Assembly (NCBI GenBank): GCA_902478885.1
Contig: CABSMS010000057.1
Coordinates: 1-13,845 of the forward strand
Direction: 5' to 3'
Origin: an uncultured Collinsella sp.
Lineage (GTDB): Bacteria; Actinomycetota; Coriobacteriia; Coriobacteriales; Coriobacteriaceae
DNA length: 13,845 bases
Below are positions 12,307 through 13,845 of this stretch, one piece after another. Within the stretch, counting starts at the first letter, position 1. Each line of letters begins with the position of its first letter. A program made the translations under genes and the position numbers. A model generated the notes under the pieces. It was not told the origin of the DNA. It saw nothing but the letters and a program-made list of their open reading frames with translations, and made no database searches.

Positions 12307-13245
12307 ATGCTCGATCAGGCTTATTCTCGTCGTCAGTTCCTCGGCCTCGCTGGTGGTCTTGTCAGCATCGTCGGTCTCGGTCTCGTTGGTTGCGGCGGTT
12401 CCGACGCATCCGACGCCGCCGACAAGGGCAGCGCCGCTGCTGACGAGTCCGTCTCCGGCGAGGTGACCTACGACGGTGCCTCCTCGTTCCAGGCTCTCGT
12501 CGAGGCTGCTGCCGAGAAGTTCATGGATGCCAACCCCGACGTCTCCGTCTCCGGTTCGGGTAACGGTTCGGGCAAGGGCCTGACCGCTGTCGCCGCCGGC
12601 ACCGTCACCATCGGTAACTCCGACGTCTTCGCCGAGACCAAGCTCGAGGCCGACCAGGTCAAGAACCTCGTCGACCACGAGGTCGCCGTCGTTGGCATGG
12701 GCCCCGTCGTCTCCAAAAACGTGACGGTCGACGACCTGTCCCTCGAGCAGCTCAAGGGCATCTTCTCTGGCCAGATCACCAACTGGAAGGAGGTCGGCGG
12801 CGACGACGCCACCATCGTCGTCCTCAACCGCAAGGCCGGCTCCGGCACCCGCGCCACCTTCGAGGCCGCCGTCTTTGGCGACGAGGCCGTCGACTTTAAG
12901 GGCGACGCCGAGCTCGACAAGTCCGGCGACGTCCAGACTCAGATGGGCAGCACCGATAACGCCATCTCCTACCTCGACTTCTCGCACTTCGATGACTCCA
13001 AGTTCAACGCCATCAAGGTCGAGGGCGTCGAGCCCAAGAGCAAGAATGTCACTGATGACTCCTTCAAGATCTGGGCTACCGAGCACATGTACTGCTCCAA
13101 GGACGCCGACGAGGCTACCAAGGCCTTCCTGGAGTTCATGCTTTCCGACGACGTCCAGGGCAAGCTCGTCGAGGAGCAGGGCTTTATCCCCGTCTCTGCC
13201 ATGAAGGTCGTCAAGGACGCCAGCGGCAAGGTCTCCGCTAAATAA
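12307..13245 (+). CDS. pstS: Phosphate ABC transporter substrate-binding lipoprotein PstS
   Basis: PstS captures inorganic phosphate outside the membrane and delivers it to the PstCAB transporter. The 312-residue precursor has a twin-arginine type signal (SRRQFLG at 7-13), a hydrophobic stretch, and a lipobox LVGC with Cys29 as the lipidated residue, followed by a Ser/Asp/Ala linker. Phosphate-contact motifs are GASS (57-60), SGSGNGSGKG (82-91), GNSD with Asp106, and RKAGSGTR (175-182). The start at 12307 has AAAGGA (12296-12301) five bases upstream; the open frame upstream to 12217 would hide the signal. Codon use is extremely biased to GTC, GCC, AAG and GAC, as in highly expressed genes. 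pstC follows 24 bases later. Expression is expected to rise under phosphate limitation, though no operator was identified. Confidence 0.95.
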   Translation: MLDQAYSRRQFLGLAGGLVSIVGLGLVGCGGSDASDAADKGSAAADESVSGEVTYDGASSFQALVEAAAEKFMDANPDVSVSGSGNGSGKGLTAVAAGTVTIGNSDVFAETKLEADQVKNLVDHEVAVVGMGPVVSKNVTVDDLSLEQLKGIFSGQITNWKEVGGDDATIVVLNRKAGSGTRATFEAAVFGDEAVDFKGDAELDKSGDVQTQMGSTDNAISYLDFSHFDDSKFNAIKVEGVEPKSKNVTDDSFKIWATEHMYCSKDADEATKAFLEFMLSDDVQGKLVEEQGFIPVSAMKVVKDASGKVSAK

Positions 13246-13269
13246 GTAATCGCCCCGGAAAGGTTTGCA

Positions 13270-13820
13270 ATGGCAAAACAGCTGCCAAAGCGCGACCTTG
13301 AGAACGTGGGCCTGGGCGTCACGGGCGCGTGCGTAGCGCTCGTGACGCTTGTCGTTGCCGCGCTCATCTTTATGGTCGCCCAAAAGGGCCTCTCGGCTTT
13401 TGTCAAAGACGGCGTCTCGGTCGTCGAGTTTTTCACCGGCACCAAGTGGGACCTGGCCAACACGGCCAAAAACGGCCTGCCCTACACCGGCGCCCTGCCC
13501 CTGATCGTCACCTCGTTTGCGGTCATGGTGCTCTCCACGCTCATCGCGCTGCCCATCGCTATCGGCTCTGCCATCTTTGCGGTCGAGATCCAACCCAAAT
13601 TTGGCTCCAAGGTCTTTCAGCCGCTTATTGAGCTTTTGACCGGCATTCCCTCGGTCGTCTTTGGCCTGATCGGCTTTCACGTGGTCGTCGGTCTTATGAA
13701 GAGCGTTTTCCACGTGAGCACGGGCCTGGGCATCTTGCCCGGCGCCATCGTGCTGGCCGTCATGATCCTGCCGACGATGACGACGCTTTCGGTCGATGGC
13801 CTGCGCACTGTGCCCGATAG
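13270..13820 (+). CDS. pstC: Phosphate ABC transporter permease PstC, truncated by contig end
   Basis: The ATG at 13270 follows GGAAAGG (13257-13263) six bases upstream. The frame gives 183 complete codons before the adapter. At least four membrane segments are visible, near residues 14-37, 74-99, 111-142 and 150-170. LTGIPSVVFGLIG (about 123-135) is characteristic of PstC. SVDGLRTVPD (about 174-183) is the beginning of the EAA loop that contacts the ATPase PstB. With PstA it forms the phosphate channel in the cytoplasmic membrane. PstC usually has about 300 residues, so roughly a third is missing. The loss is an artefact of the adapter, not a pseudogene. pstA, pstB and phoU would be expected downstream. 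Confidence 0.93.
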
Positions 13821-13845
13821 CTGTCTCTTATACACATCTGACGCT
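13821..13845 (-). other. Nextera sequencing adapter (artefact)
   Basis: CTGTCTCTTATACACATCT (13821-13839) is the reverse complement of the Tn5 mosaic end, followed by GACGCT from the Nextera read-1 adapter. Genomic sequence ends at 13820. Confidence 0.98.

Noticed and set aside
12193..13713. 506-codon minus-strand open frame opposite pstS and pstC
   Set aside because: It is an antisense artefact of the strong codon bias of pstS; it has low-complexity Asp/Gly/Val composition and the plus strand encodes clear PstS and PstC motifs.

Overview
The window looks like one complete 13.8 kb assembly contig from a high-G+C gut actinobacterium. The best guess is Collinsella or a close Coriobacteriia relative. 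This rests on GCC/GTC/AAG-rich codon use, the gene families present and remembered resemblance; no search was run. Both ends carry untrimmed Nextera transposase adapter (1-30 and 13821-13845), so the first and last genes are cut by the library, not by biology.

Layout. At 31-903 (-) lies the N-terminal part of an acidic, coiled-coil protein of unknown function. At 1198-1998 (+) is a short-chain dehydrogenase that strongly resembles NADP-dependent 12alpha-hydroxysteroid (bile acid) dehydrogenases. A 400-bp gap follows, packed with hairpins: a perfect 13-bp hairpin, a 99-nt imperfect palindrome and a REP/BIME-like cluster. Then come tgt (2426-3565), which makes the queuosine precursor in tRNA, and a LOG-family nucleotide phosphoribohydrolase (3702-4460).

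From about 4461 to 8830 the character changes to an accessory island. It holds a DinJ/YafQ-type toxin-antitoxin pair under an 11-bp dyad operator. Next, on the minus strand, is a 994-residue protein joining a TOTE-type archaeo-eukaryotic primase domain, a superfamily 2 helicase and a degenerate phospholipase-D-like tail. Behind it is a 219-bp MITE-like element with perfect 27-bp terminal inverted repeats. The primase-helicase and MITE are bracketed by two near-identical 66-bp palindromic elements, one of which supplies the helicase's last four codons and stop. A third copy lies at 12035-12103. This island is the most interesting part of the window and is a plausible anti-mobile-element (conflict) module.

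After the island the housekeeping content resumes. A DegV/FakB fatty-acid-binding protein (-) is divergent from a HAD phosphatase (+), with overlapping dyads between them. The HAD gene is followed by an M20/PepV-type dipeptidase and the third palindromic element, which here has a T-tract and should act as a terminator. The window ends in the start of a phosphate-import operon: pstS, a lipoprotein with a twin-arginine signal, and pstC, truncated by the adapter. I see no tRNA, rRNA, CRISPR array or intact transposase.
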